Source: Paraburkholderia sp. (lineage in GTDB: Bacteria > Pseudomonadota > Gammaproteobacteria > Burkholderiales > Burkholderiaceae). Taken from it: a stretch of 64,000 bases of DNA. Shown piece by piece: positions 35,286-43,598 of this stretch (positions are counted from its first letter, which is position 1; every line of letters starts with the position of its first letter). Location: contig NZ_JAPWKB010000018.1 in assembly GCF_028283785.1 (NCBI RefSeq), forward strand, positions 248,001-312,000. The letters run 5' to 3'. The notes below the pieces were generated by a model. It searched no databases and was not told where the DNA came from. It worked only from the letters and a program-made list of their open reading frames with translations. Both the position numbers and the translations under genes were made by a program.

Positions 35286-35513
35286 GCCACGTCATTCGCC
35301 CGCTTTTTCGACGGTTCCCGCGTCGGCAAGAAGCCCGGTTTCCAGAGCATCCGCCCGTCCTTAAGACGGTTCGGGCGTCGGATCAAAACCCGGTTTCGCC
35401 TCTCGAATTGCCAACCCCCACGACGATTCCCGCCCCGACTCGAAACCCGGTTTCGCCTCTCGATTTGCACGCCCTCACGACCGTTCCTGCTTCCCGCTCA
35501 AGGCCCGGTTTGC
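35286..35513. repeat. Four degenerate tandem units of about 57 bases inside element B
   Basis: Units start at GCCACGTCATTCGC and GCCTCTCGAATTGC-type motifs and carry the same CGGTT-CGTCGG-CCCGGTTT core as the array in element A, which has five units. One unit is disrupted (CCAGAGCATCCGCCC in place of the usual opening). The remainder of 35102-35744 is the rest of the element's interior; no gene is supported there. Confidence 0.75.
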
Positions 35514-35881
35514 GCCATGGCATCACGGGGCGTCACAACGGTTTCGACGTTCTGAGTGGCGTGGAATTTTGCGCGCGAGAACAGACCGGCCCATGCCAGG
35601 AAAATGGTTTTGTGACGGACGGAGTGCAGCGCGCGAATGGCGCCAAGAGATAAAGACGGGGCTGTGCCCAACGGCTGTCGCGCAGCGAACAGCCGGAACG
35701 AATGACTGCCTTGTCACCAAGAAATGTGGTGCGGCAACTCAAATCGTGCGCGGACCACTACCCGAAAAATACTAGACGCCACTCGCTACGAAGTGTCGGT
35801 GTAAACGCGCTTTCTTTTGCCTACTTTTCTTTGCGCGAGCAAAGAAAAGTAGGTGCGGTCCCGCACAGGGACGATCCAGGC

Positions 35882-35963
35882 AAACCGACGTGAAACCGGG
35901 ACAACCAAACCAGCAATCAAACCAAACCAAAACCAAAACCAAAACCAAAACCAAAAACCAAAA
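35882..35963. other. A/C-rich right flank with a short AAAACC-type array
   Basis: After the right arm the plus strand becomes A/C rich and from about 35920 to 35962 is a run of CCAAA and CCAAAA units that ends immediately before the cobA stop codon. Read on the minus strand it is TTTTGG-like, matching the G/T-rich flanks on the other sides of both elements. Confidence 0.75.
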
Positions 35964-36707
35964 TCACGCCGCCACCAACAACCCCTCCACAACCCCCACC
36001 CGCCGCTCGGCGAACCCCTCCCCAATCATCAGCAGACTAGGCTGCGCCGGATCCAGCCACAACTGAGCCTCCCCATCCGCCAACCCCTGCAACGTCAACG
36101 TCAACATCCGCTCACGCGCAGTACTGCAAGCCTCGACAATCGCCACCGGCGTATCCCCACCCCGCCCCGCTTCGATCAAACCCGAAGCGATCTCCGGCGC
36201 GCTGTCACGCCCCATGTAAAACACCAACGAATCCGCATTCACCTGCTCGCGAATCTCCGCCGAATCCGGCGCCCGCGAATACGTGGCCAACGCGACACTG
36301 CGCGACACCCCACGCAGCGTCAGGGAACGCTTCAGAGACGCTGCAGACGCCAGCGCGGCCGTAATGCCGGGTACGACCTCATACTCGATCCCGGCAGCCT
36401 CCAGCGCGCGCATTTCCTCGTCCGCGCGACCGAACAGCATCGGATCGCCACCCTTCAGACGCACCACGACATCGTGCACCCGCGCAGCATCGACGATCTG
36501 TTTGTTGATGAACTGCTGCGCGGTCGAACGCTGACCGCACCGCTTGCCCACCGCGATCTTGCGCGCGTCGGGTGCGTAATCGAGCATCGCCGGTTCGACC
36601 AGCGCGTCGTGCAACACCACGTCGGCGTCGCCCAGCAAACGTGCGCCGCGCACCGTGATGAGATCCGCCGCGCCCGGCCCTGCACCGATCAGATACACCT
36701 TACCCAT
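35964..36707 (-). CDS. cobA: Uroporphyrinogen-III C-methyltransferase
   Basis: CobA (SUMT) methylates uroporphyrinogen III twice with S-adenosylmethionine to give precorrin-2, the branch point to siroheme and B12. The 247-residue single-domain enzyme has KVYLIGAGPGAADLITVRG at the start, VVRLKGGDPMLFGR in the middle and EVVPGITAALA, all hallmark motifs. The fused CysG dehydrogenase/chelatase domain is absent, so a separate chelatase such as the nearby CbiX could complete siroheme. It is the last gene of the cys run, 74 bases after cysN. Its 3' end is G/T skewed on the coding strand (18 of the last 20 codons). Confidence 0.93.
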   Translation of the reverse strand: MGKVYLIGAGPGAADLITVRGARLLGDADVVLHDALVEPAMLDYAPDARKIAVGKRCGQRSTAQQFINKQIVDAARVHDVVVRLKGGDPMLFGRADEEMRALEAAGIEYEVVPGITAALASAASLKRSLTLRGVSRSVALATYSRAPDSAEIREQVNADSLVFYMGRDSAPEIASGLIEAGRGGDTPVAIVEACSTARERMLTLTLQGLADGEAQLWLDPAQPSLLMIGEGFAERRVGVVEGLLVAA

Positions 36708-36781
36708 TTGCCTCAACCCCATTCGTCCACGTCACCGACACACCGGGCGCGCCACGCAATCGCGCGCGCCCTGTCCGTCAC

Positions 36782-38099
36782 TTACGCAGAAAATGCACGA
36801 ATCATGCCGGCCGCAACCGTGTGATGCGTCGCTTCGTCGATCAGCACGAACGCGCCCGTCGCCTGATTGGCGTCGTAAGCATCGCAGACCAGCGGCTTTT
36901 GCAACGTCAGCGAAACCCGGCCGATGTCGTTCATCGTCAGATCGTGACGGTCGGTGGCGTGCGACAGCGTATGCACGTCCAGCACCTGCCTGGATGCCGC
37001 CGATACGCGCGAACACGGTATTCGTCGACTGCTTCAGCAGATACTTGCGCTGCGTCGACAGCGGCGTTTCGTCGAACCAGCACAGATCGGCTTCGAGCTT
37101 CTTCGCCGGTTGCGGCGCGGCTTCGCGCAGCACGAACGTGTCGCCGCGCGAAACGTCCACGTCTTCCGCGAGACGCAGCGTGACGGTCTGACCGGCAAAC
37201 GCGCGATCGACCTGCGCGGTGCCGCCCGGCACCGGCGCGATGATTTCCGCGACGGTCGCTTCACGGTTCGCCGGCAACACGACGATCGTGTCGCCGAGCT
37301 TCACTTCGCCCGCTTCGACACGGCCCATGTAGCCACGGAAATCGTCCGCCTGGCTGCCGTCCTGACGCGCAACCCATTGCACCGGGAAACGCAGCGCGGC
37401 GGCCGTCGGCTGAGCGACCGGCAATGCTTCGAGCAGCGTCAGCAGCGGTTCGCCCTGATACCACGGCATGCTTTCGCTCAACGTGACGATGTTGTCGCCC
37501 TTCAATGCCGAAACCGGTATGAAACGCACATCGGACAAACCGAGCTGGCGTGCCAGTTCGACGTAGGCATCGCGGATTTCATTGAAACGCGCTTCGCTGT
37601 ACTCGACCAGATCCATCTTGTTGATCGCGACGATCGCATGCTGCAAGCCGAGCAGCTTGACGATCGCGCTGTGACGCTTGGTTTGCGGCAGCAATTGCGC
37701 CACGCCGTTCGCGTCGTAAGTGACGCGGGTGGCGTCGACCAGAATGATCGCGGCGTGCGCCGTCGATGCGCCCGTCACCATGTTGCGCGTGTACTGCTCG
37801 TGACCCGGCGTGTCGGCGATGATGAACTTGCGCTTCGCAGTAGCGAAATAGCGATACGCGACGTCGATCGTGATGCCTTGTTCGCGCTCGGCTTCGAGAC
37901 CGTCGGTCAGCAGCGACAGATCGATTTCGTCGCCGACGGTGCGCTTGTTCTTCGCGCGCGACAACGCCGACAACTGATCCGACAACACGGCCTTGCTGTC
38001 GTACAGCAGGCGGCCGATCAACGTGCTCTTGCCGTCGTCGACGCTACCCGCGGTGATGAAGCGCAGCACGCCGAGGTCTTCCGGTTGATGAATACTCAT
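36782..38099 (-). pseudogene. cysN: Sulfate adenylyltransferase large subunit, frameshifted near the C-terminus
   Basis: CysN is the GTPase subunit that, with CysD, activates sulfate to adenylylsulfate. Residues 1-370 are normal, with GTPase motifs GSVDDGKST (residues 18-26), DTPGHEQYTRNM and NKMD, and beta-barrel domains. The frame is then lost: after FARIGGI the expected sequence QVLDVHTLSHATDRHDL continues in another frame to AGMIRAFSA and a stop at 36782. One extra base (the CC at 36989-36990 on the plus strand) explains it; without it the protein is 438 residues. As read, translation runs on to 36732 with an unrelated tail. The downstream part is fully conserved, so this is either a sequencing error or a very recent mutation. 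Loss of CysN should cause cysteine auxotrophy. Confidence 0.88.
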
Positions 38100-38154
38100 G
38101 ATCTTCCTTGTGTCGACCGGCACCGACGTCTGAGCGCCGATGCCAATCCCATGC

Positions 38155-39117
38155 TTAGAAATAACCTTGCTTCTTGCGCTGTTCCATCGCGGCTTCGGAG
38201 GTCTGGTCGTCCATCCGCGTCGCGCCGCGCTCCGTGATTTCGGTCACGGCGGTTTCGGCGATGATCTTCTCGACATTGTCCGCGTCGCTTTCCACCGGGC
38301 ACGTGCAGCTGATGTCGCCGACGGTGCGGAAACGCACCTGCGCGTTCTCGCTGACTTCGCCTTCACGCATCGGCGTGAGCGGCGTCACCGGCACCAGCAA
38401 GCCGTTGCGACGCACGATCTCGCGTTCGTGCGCGTAGTAGATCGACGGCAGTTCGAGGTTTTCGCGAGCGATGTATTGCCACACGTCGAGTTCGGTCCAG
38501 TTCGAGATCGGGAACACGCGCAGATGTTCGCCGTTATGCAGACGCGCGTTGTAGATGCTCCACAGTTCCGGGCGTTGCGCCTTCGGATCCCACTGACCGA
38601 ATTCGTCGCGGAACGAGAAAATGCGCTCTTTCGCACGGGCCTTTTCTTCGTCGCGGCGCGCGCCGCCAATCATCGCCGTATAACCGTATTGCTCGATGGT
38701 TTCGAGCAGCGTGACCGCTTGCGCGGCATTGCGCGAATCCGTCTCGCGACGCAGACGCACGGTGCCTTTACGGATCGAATCCTCGACATGGCCGACCACC
38801 AGTTCCGCGCCGATTTCCTGCGCGCGACGGTCGCGGAAATCGATCACTTCGTCGTAGTTGTGACCGGTGTCGATATGAACCAGCGGGAACGGCAGCGAGG
38901 TCTTGCGGTTTGCACCGAGGCCGAACGCCTTCAGCGCGAGATGCAACACCACGACCGAATCCTTGCCGCCGGAAAACAGCAGTGCAGGCTTGCTGCACTC
39001 GGCGACGAGTTCGCGCAGGATGTGAATCGACTCGGCTTCGAGCCAGTCCAGGTGATCCATCCGGTTTGCCGTGTTGGCGAGCGGAGCGTTGACAGCGGAA
39101 TCGAGCGTGGTGCTCAT
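38155..39117 (-). CDS. cysD: Sulfate adenylyltransferase small subunit
   Basis: CysD is the catalytic subunit that forms adenylylsulfate from ATP and sulfate with CysN. The 320-residue product has the PP-loop motif SGGKDS at residues 49-54, FPLVHIDTGHNYDEVIDFRD, the ARRDEEKARAKERIFSFRD segment and the C-terminal RMDDQTSEAAMEQRKKQGYF typical of the family. It starts at ATG 39117 and is followed by cysN after 55 bases. A 158-base gap separates it from cysH, possibly with a promoter of its own. Confidence 0.95.
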   Translation of the reverse strand: MSTTLDSAVNAPLANTANRMDHLDWLEAESIHILRELVAECSKPALLFSGGKDSVVVLHLALKAFGLGANRKTSLPFPLVHIDTGHNYDEVIDFRDRRAQEIGAELVVGHVEDSIRKGTVRLRRETDSRNAAQAVTLLETIEQYGYTAMIGGARRDEEKARAKERIFSFRDEFGQWDPKAQRPELWSIYNARLHNGEHLRVFPISNWTELDVWQYIARENLELPSIYYAHEREIVRRNGLLVPVTPLTPMREGEVSENAQVRFRTVGDISCTCPVESDADNVEKIIAETAVTEITERGATRMDDQTSEAAMEQRKKQGYF

Positions 39118-39275
39118 GTTCGGTCCTTCATCTGGTTCGCGTCGCGGGCGGTTGCCCGTAACGCCGGAATTTGAATCGGTATGGGTGTCGCGAGGTTGCG
39201 TCAATCCTGATGCTATCTGCGGGGCATCGCGACGATTCGCAAGAGCACGAAAGGTCGATGCGCCGCGATCCGCGA

Positions 39276-40019
39276 TCAGGCCCGCGCGCTTTCGTTGCTG
39301 ACGACGACCGGAATCGTCGTGATGTGCAGCCCGCATTCCTTCGTATCGCGCGACTCCCACCACCAGCGTCCTGCCCGGCTGTCTTCGCCGGGACGGATTG
39401 CGCGGGTGCAAGGCTCGCAACCGATACTCGGATAGCCGCGCGCATGCAGCGGATTGACCGGCACGTCGAACGCTTTCAGATACGCCCACACGTCGGCTTC
39501 GGTCCAGTCCGTCAGCGGATTGAACTTGGCGATATCGCGTGCGGCGTCGCGCTCTTCTTCGTGCAACTCGGCACGTGTGACCGACTGCTCACGGCGCTGG
39601 CCGGTGACCCATGCGCTCACGTCCGACAGCGCGCGGTTCAACGGCTCGACCTTGCGGATTTCGCAGCAACGCTTGCGCAGATCGACGCTCTCGTAAAACG
39701 CGTTGAGACCATGCTGGGCGATGTATTCGTCGACCGCGCCGGTTTGCGGGTGAAGCTGTTCGATCGCGTAGCCGTAGCGTTCCTGAACGCGGTCGAGCAT
39801 GCCCAGCGTTTCGGCATGCAGACGGCCAGTGTTCAGCGAGAAGATGCCGATCTTCACGCCGCGCGACAGAATGGCGTGCGTGAGCAGCATGTCTTCGGCG
39901 GCCAGGCTGCTCGCGAGCTTCACGTTCTGGTGACGCGCGGCGATCGAATCGAGCAGCGCATCGAGGCGCTCGATCTTCGCGGCGAGTGCCGGCGTGATGT
40001 CGGAGGTGGCGGTGCTCAT
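39276..40019 (-). CDS. cysH: Assimilatory adenylylsulfate (APS) reductase
   Basis: CysH reduces activated sulfate to sulfite. The 247-residue protein has the paired cysteines Cys118-Cys119 (KRCCEIRK) and Cys201-Cys204 (GCEPC) that hold a [4Fe-4S] cluster, plus the catalytic Cys229 in KECGLH. That cluster marks the APS-reducing type, as opposed to the cluster-free PAPS reductase of E. coli; it agrees with the absence of a cysC kinase gene here. The ATG overlaps the stop of the DUF934 gene (ATGA), so translation is coupled. Confidence 0.93.
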   Translation of the reverse strand: MSTATSDITPALAAKIERLDALLDSIAARHQNVKLASSLAAEDMLLTHAILSRGVKIGIFSLNTGRLHAETLGMLDRVQERYGYAIEQLHPQTGAVDEYIAQHGLNAFYESVDLRKRCCEIRKVEPLNRALSDVSAWVTGQRREQSVTRAELHEEERDAARDIAKFNPLTDWTEADVWAYLKAFDVPVNPLHARGYPSIGCEPCTRAIRPGEDSRAGRWWWESRDTKECGLHITTIPVVVSNESARA

Positions 40020-40558
40020 GCCGACGCCTTGTCGGTCGCGGCCGCGCCACGACGGCGGAACAGCGGCGACGGCTGATCGACCGCGCCTTGATACTGCACC
40101 GTGAAGTCGTCGAACGCTTTCAGCGCGTCGTTGATGTCGCGGTCGGCGCGCACTGCATAGGCGTCGAAGCCGCAACGGAACATGAACGTCACCTGATCGC
40201 GCAACACGTCGCCGATCGCGCGCAGTTCGCCCTTGTAGCCATAACGCTCGCGCAGCAGGCGACCGATGCTATAGCCGCGGCCATCGCGGAACACGGGGAA
40301 ATCCACCGCGATCAGCGCGACCGTGTCGAAGTCGGCTACGACGTCAGCCGGTTCGGCGTCCGGCTCCAGCCACACGCCGATTTCAGCCGCGCCGCGCGAC
40401 GCGACGAGCGCGTCGCGCTCCGCCTTCCACAGCGCGAACGGCACGATTACCTTGCCCGCCGGCAACGCCGCCACGTCGGGGAACGTACCGTCTTCCGCCG
40501 CGCGCACCACCGTCCAGTCATCGTTGACGATCGTGCGGTTCTTAATGATCAAAGCCAT
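40016..40558 (-). CDS. DUF934 family protein of the sulfite-reductase operon
   Basis: A 180-residue protein of the DUF934 family, which in many proteobacteria lies beside cysI or nitrite/sulfite reductases and is often labelled an oxidoreductase without proof. Features are MALIIKNRTIVNDDW at the start, LPAGKVIVPFALWKAE, and the conserved DFPVFRDGRGYSIGRLLRERYGYKGELRA followed by FMFRCGFDAY. No cofactor motif or membrane segment is visible. It lies 20 bases after cysI and overlaps cysH by 4 bases, so a role in sulfite reduction is likely. Confidence 0.9.
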   Translation of the reverse strand: MALIIKNRTIVNDDWTVVRAAEDGTFPDVAALPAGKVIVPFALWKAERDALVASRGAAEIGVWLEPDAEPADVVADFDTVALIAVDFPVFRDGRGYSIGRLLRERYGYKGELRAIGDVLRDQVTFMFRCGFDAYAVRADRDINDALKAFDDFTVQYQGAVDQPSPLFRRRGAAATDKASA

Positions 40559-40578
40559 CTGCAGAATCCTCTATCTCG

Positions 40579-42258
40579 TTACGCGTGGGCCGGTTGACGC
40601 GATGCATACACGCGTTCCTTGAACGGCGTCACGCCGATCCGGTTGTACGTTTCGATGAAACGCTCGCCTTCCCGGCGGTGTTCGACGAACGTGTCGATCA
40701 CCTTCGACATCACGTCCGGCATCTCTTCCGCCGAGAACGACGGGCCGATCACGCGGCCGAGATGAGCGCCGGTCGCGCCGTTGCCCTGCTCGCCGCCCAG
40801 CGTCACCTGATACCACTCCGAGCCGTCCTTATCGACGCCCAGAATGCCGATGTTGCCGATGTGGTGGTGACCGCACGCGTTGATACAGCCCGAGATGTTC
40901 AGCGACACGTCGCCGAGGTCGTACACGTAATCGAGGTCGTTGAAGCGTTCCTGGATCGCCAGCGCGATCGGGATCGACTTCGCGTTTGCGAGCGAGCAGA
41001 AATCGCCGCCCGGGCACGCGATGATGTCGGTCAGCAGGCCGATGTTCGGCGTCGCGAAACCTTGCGACTTCGCCAGTTCCCACAGGTCGTACAGATCGCG
41101 TTTCTTCACGTTCGCGAGGATCAGGTTCTGCTCGTGCGACACGCGAATCTCGCCGAGCGAGAACTGGTCGGCCCAATCGGCGACCGCTTCCATCTGCGTA
41201 TCCGTCGCGTCGCCCGGCGCGATCGTGGTCGGCTTCAGCGACAGCGTCACCGATGCGTAACCCGACACCTTGTGCGGACGCACGTTACGTTCGACCCAAC
41301 GCGCGAACTGACGGTTTTCGAGCAGATGCTTTTCGAACGATGCGTCGGTGTCCGCGAGTTTTTCGTAGACGGGCGGCGCGAAGAATTGCGACACGCGATC
41401 CACTTCCGCCTGCGTGAGCGTCGACGGACCGTCTTTCAGGTGCTGCCATTCTTCTTCGACCTGCGCCGAGAATTTCTCCGGCGACAGCGCCTTCACGAGA
41501 ATCTTGATCCGCGCCTTGTACATGTTGTCGCGACGGCCATAGCGGTTGTACACACGCAAAACGGCTTCGCAGTACGTCAGCAGATGTTGCCACGGCAGAT
41601 CCTGGCGAATGATCGCGCCGATGATCGGCGTGCGGCCCATGCCGCCGCCGGCCAGAATGTCGGCCACCAGTTCGCCCTGCGCGTTCTTCTTCATGTAGAC
41701 GCCCAGATCGTGGATCTGGACGGCCGCACGGTCTTCCGCCGAGCCCGACACCGCGATCTTGAACTTGCGCGGCAACCACGCGAATTCTGGGTGGAAAGTC
41801 GACCACTGACGCAGGATTTCCGCCCACGCGCGCGGATCGACGGTTTCGTCGGGCGCGACGCCGGCGAACTGGTCGGCGGTGATGTTGCGGATACAGTTGC
41901 CCGACGTCTGGATGCCGTGCATCTGGACCGACGCGAGCTTCGCGAGAATTTCCGGCGTTTCTTCGAGCTTGATCCAGTTGTACTGGATGTTCGAGCGCGT
42001 CGAGAAGTGGCCATAACCGCGGTCGTGTTCGCGGGCGATGCGCGCGAGCATGCGCATCTGGTCGCTACGCAGGTTGCCGTACGGAATCGCGATACGGTGC
42101 ATATACGCATGGCGCTGGAGATACAGGCCGTTTTGCAGCCGCAGCGGACGAAACTCCTCTTCGCTCAATTCGCCCGACAGCCGGCGGCGAACCTGGTCGC
42201 TGTACTGCGCGACGCGTTCGTCGACGATGGTCTGGTCGTACTGATCGTATTGGTACAT
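40579..42258 (-). CDS. cysI: Sulfite reductase hemoprotein subunit
   Basis: CysI reduces sulfite to sulfide with six electrons at a siroheme coupled to a [4Fe-4S] cluster. The 559-residue protein has the ligand cysteines Cys415 and Cys421 (ACPGGDFC) and Cys458 and Cys462 (GCINAC), the same spacing as in E. coli, with TSGNCIRN and the HIGNIG region around them. The start MYQYDQYDQ at 42258 is used. No cysJ flavoprotein gene is visible, so electrons may come from ferredoxin or another donor. It heads the minus-strand run cysI-DUF934-cysH-cysD-cysN-cobA and faces cysB. Confidence 0.95.
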   Translation of the reverse strand: MYQYDQYDQTIVDERVAQYSDQVRRRLSGELSEEEFRPLRLQNGLYLQRHAYMHRIAIPYGNLRSDQMRMLARIAREHDRGYGHFSTRSNIQYNWIKLEETPEILAKLASVQMHGIQTSGNCIRNITADQFAGVAPDETVDPRAWAEILRQWSTFHPEFAWLPRKFKIAVSGSAEDRAAVQIHDLGVYMKKNAQGELVADILAGGGMGRTPIIGAIIRQDLPWQHLLTYCEAVLRVYNRYGRRDNMYKARIKILVKALSPEKFSAQVEEEWQHLKDGPSTLTQAEVDRVSQFFAPPVYEKLADTDASFEKHLLENRQFARWVERNVRPHKVSGYASVTLSLKPTTIAPGDATDTQMEAVADWADQFSLGEIRVSHEQNLILANVKKRDLYDLWELAKSQGFATPNIGLLTDIIACPGGDFCSLANAKSIPIALAIQERFNDLDYVYDLGDVSLNISGCINACGHHHIGNIGILGVDKDGSEWYQVTLGGEQGNGATGAHLGRVIGPSFSAEEMPDVMSKVIDTFVEHRREGERFIETYNRIGVTPFKERVYASRQPAHA

Positions 42259-42482
42259 TCGGGGACCCCAAGTTTTCGTAACTTTCAACACCACGGCGTT
42301 CCGGTTACGCCGCGTCTGAATTCCATCCTGCTTTCGAGCAACCCGCGAGCCTGTTAGACCCCTCGCGGCTTCCTTAATGACGAATACAGCTATTCATATT
42401 GGAAAAGATGGACAAATCGTAATAAACTCGCCTTATATTTCAAACGACTAATAAATTCTTTTGATATGCGGAGAGGTTATAT
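42259..42482. promoter_or_regulatory. Divergent cysI / cysB control region
   Basis: The 224 bases between cysI and cysB include a markedly AT-rich stretch (about 42376-42472) with ATTCATATTGG, GTAATAAAC, TTATATTTC and CTAATAAATTC. In related bacteria CysB binds such AT-rich sites to activate cysI and control itself. I see the composition and position but cannot fix operators or promoters. Confidence 0.5.
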
Positions 42483-43424
42483 ATGAACCTGCATCAGTTC
42501 CGGTTCGTCCGCGAGGCCGTCCGCCAGAATTACAACCTCACCGAGGCGGCCAAAGCCCTGTTCACCAGCCAGCCGGGCGTTTCGAAGGCGATCATCGAGC
42601 TGGAAGACGAACTCGGCGTCGAAATCTTCACGCGGCACGGCAAGCGCGTCCGCTCGCTGACGGAGCCCGGGCGCATCATTCTCGCATCGGTCGAGCGGAT
42701 CCTGCAGGAAGTCGAAAGTCTGAAACGTGTCGGTAAGGATTACGCCGCACAGGATCAGGGCAATCTCGTGATCGCCGCGACGCACACACAGGCCCGCTAC
42801 TCACTTCCGGCCGCCATCGCCGAATTCAAGAAGCGTTTCCCGAAAGTTCACCTTTCAATCCTGCAAGGCAGCCCGACCCAGGTCGCGGAAATGGTGATTC
42901 ACGACCAGGCCGACCTCGCGATCGCCACCGAAGCCATCGCCAACTATAAGGAACTGGTGTCGCTGCCGTGCTTCCAGTGGCACCACGTCGCCGTGATGCA
43001 GCCGGATCATCCGCTGCTCGATCGCAAGCTGCTGTCGCTCGACGATCTGACCCAATATCCGTTGATTACGTACGACAACGCGTTCGCCGGCCGCACCAAG
43101 ATCAACGAAGCGTTCCGGCTGCGCGGGCTGCATCCGGACATCGTGCTGGAAGCGATCGACGCCGACGTGATCAAGACTTACGTGGAACTGGGCCTCGGCG
43201 TCGGGATCATGGCCGACATCGCGTTCAACGCCGAGCGCGACCGCCATTTGCGCGCGATGCCGGTCGGCCATCTGTTCGGCAGCAACGTCACGCGCGTCGC
43301 GCTGAAACACGGCGCGTATTTGCGCAGCTATGTCTACACGCTGGTCGAACTGCTGTCGCCCAGCATGAACCGGCGTCTGATCGAACAGGCGCTGAAGGGC
43401 GAACACGAAACCTACGAGCTGTGA
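42483..43424 (+). CDS. cysB: LysR-family activator of cysteine regulon (CysB)
   Basis: CysB activates sulfate-assimilation genes in response to N-acetylserine or O-acetylserine. The 313-residue protein starts MNLHQFRFVREAVRQNYNLTEAA, the characteristic CysB helix-turn-helix region, with TSQPGVSKAIIELEDELG as the recognition helix area. ATHTQARYSLP and NAFAGRTKINEAF belong to the inducer domain. It is divergent from cysI across an AT-rich control region and is followed by a clear terminator. Confidence 0.94.
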   Translation: MNLHQFRFVREAVRQNYNLTEAAKALFTSQPGVSKAIIELEDELGVEIFTRHGKRVRSLTEPGRIILASVERILQEVESLKRVGKDYAAQDQGNLVIAATHTQARYSLPAAIAEFKKRFPKVHLSILQGSPTQVAEMVIHDQADLAIATEAIANYKELVSLPCFQWHHVAVMQPDHPLLDRKLLSLDDLTQYPLITYDNAFAGRTKINEAFRLRGLHPDIVLEAIDADVIKTYVELGLGVGIMADIAFNAERDRHLRAMPVGHLFGSNVTRVALKHGAYLRSYVYTLVELLSPSMNRRLIEQALKGEHETYEL

Positions 43425-43451
43425 CGTCAGCGTAAATCCGACCACACGGCC

Positions 43452-43484
43452 GGCCGTCGACGGACACGTTGACGGCCTTTTTTA
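43452..43484 (+). terminator. Rho-independent terminator after cysB
   Basis: The stem GGCCGTC (43452-43458) with GACGGCC (43471-43477), followed by six T and AT, lies 28 bases after the cysB stop. Confidence 0.85.
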
Positions 43485-43598
43485 TAAGCGGCGGGGTCCG
43501 ACGTTCCCGCCGACGTGATCCGCAAGGTTTTTGACACGCTTTTTAATAACAATTGGGCCGCGCTACACTCGCTTGCCGCCACGGAGACCCCACCTGCT

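Larger units (their letters stand above)
33777..35881. repeat. Composite inverted-repeat element B, interrupted by an insertion sequence
   Basis: Second copy of the element at 11615-12496. The right arm is 35745-35881 (137 bases, one mismatch to element A). The left arm runs from 33777 to 35195 but is split by a 1277-base insertion sequence plus a 6-base duplication. Without the insertion the element is 822 bases, 60 shorter than copy A, almost exactly one interior tandem unit. The intact hairpin of the right arm is at 35821-35852; that of the left arm is divided between 33806-33824 and 35108-35120. The left arm is more diverged from copy A than the right arm. Like copy A it fills the gap between two convergent genes, here cbiX and cobA. 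Confidence 0.85.
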
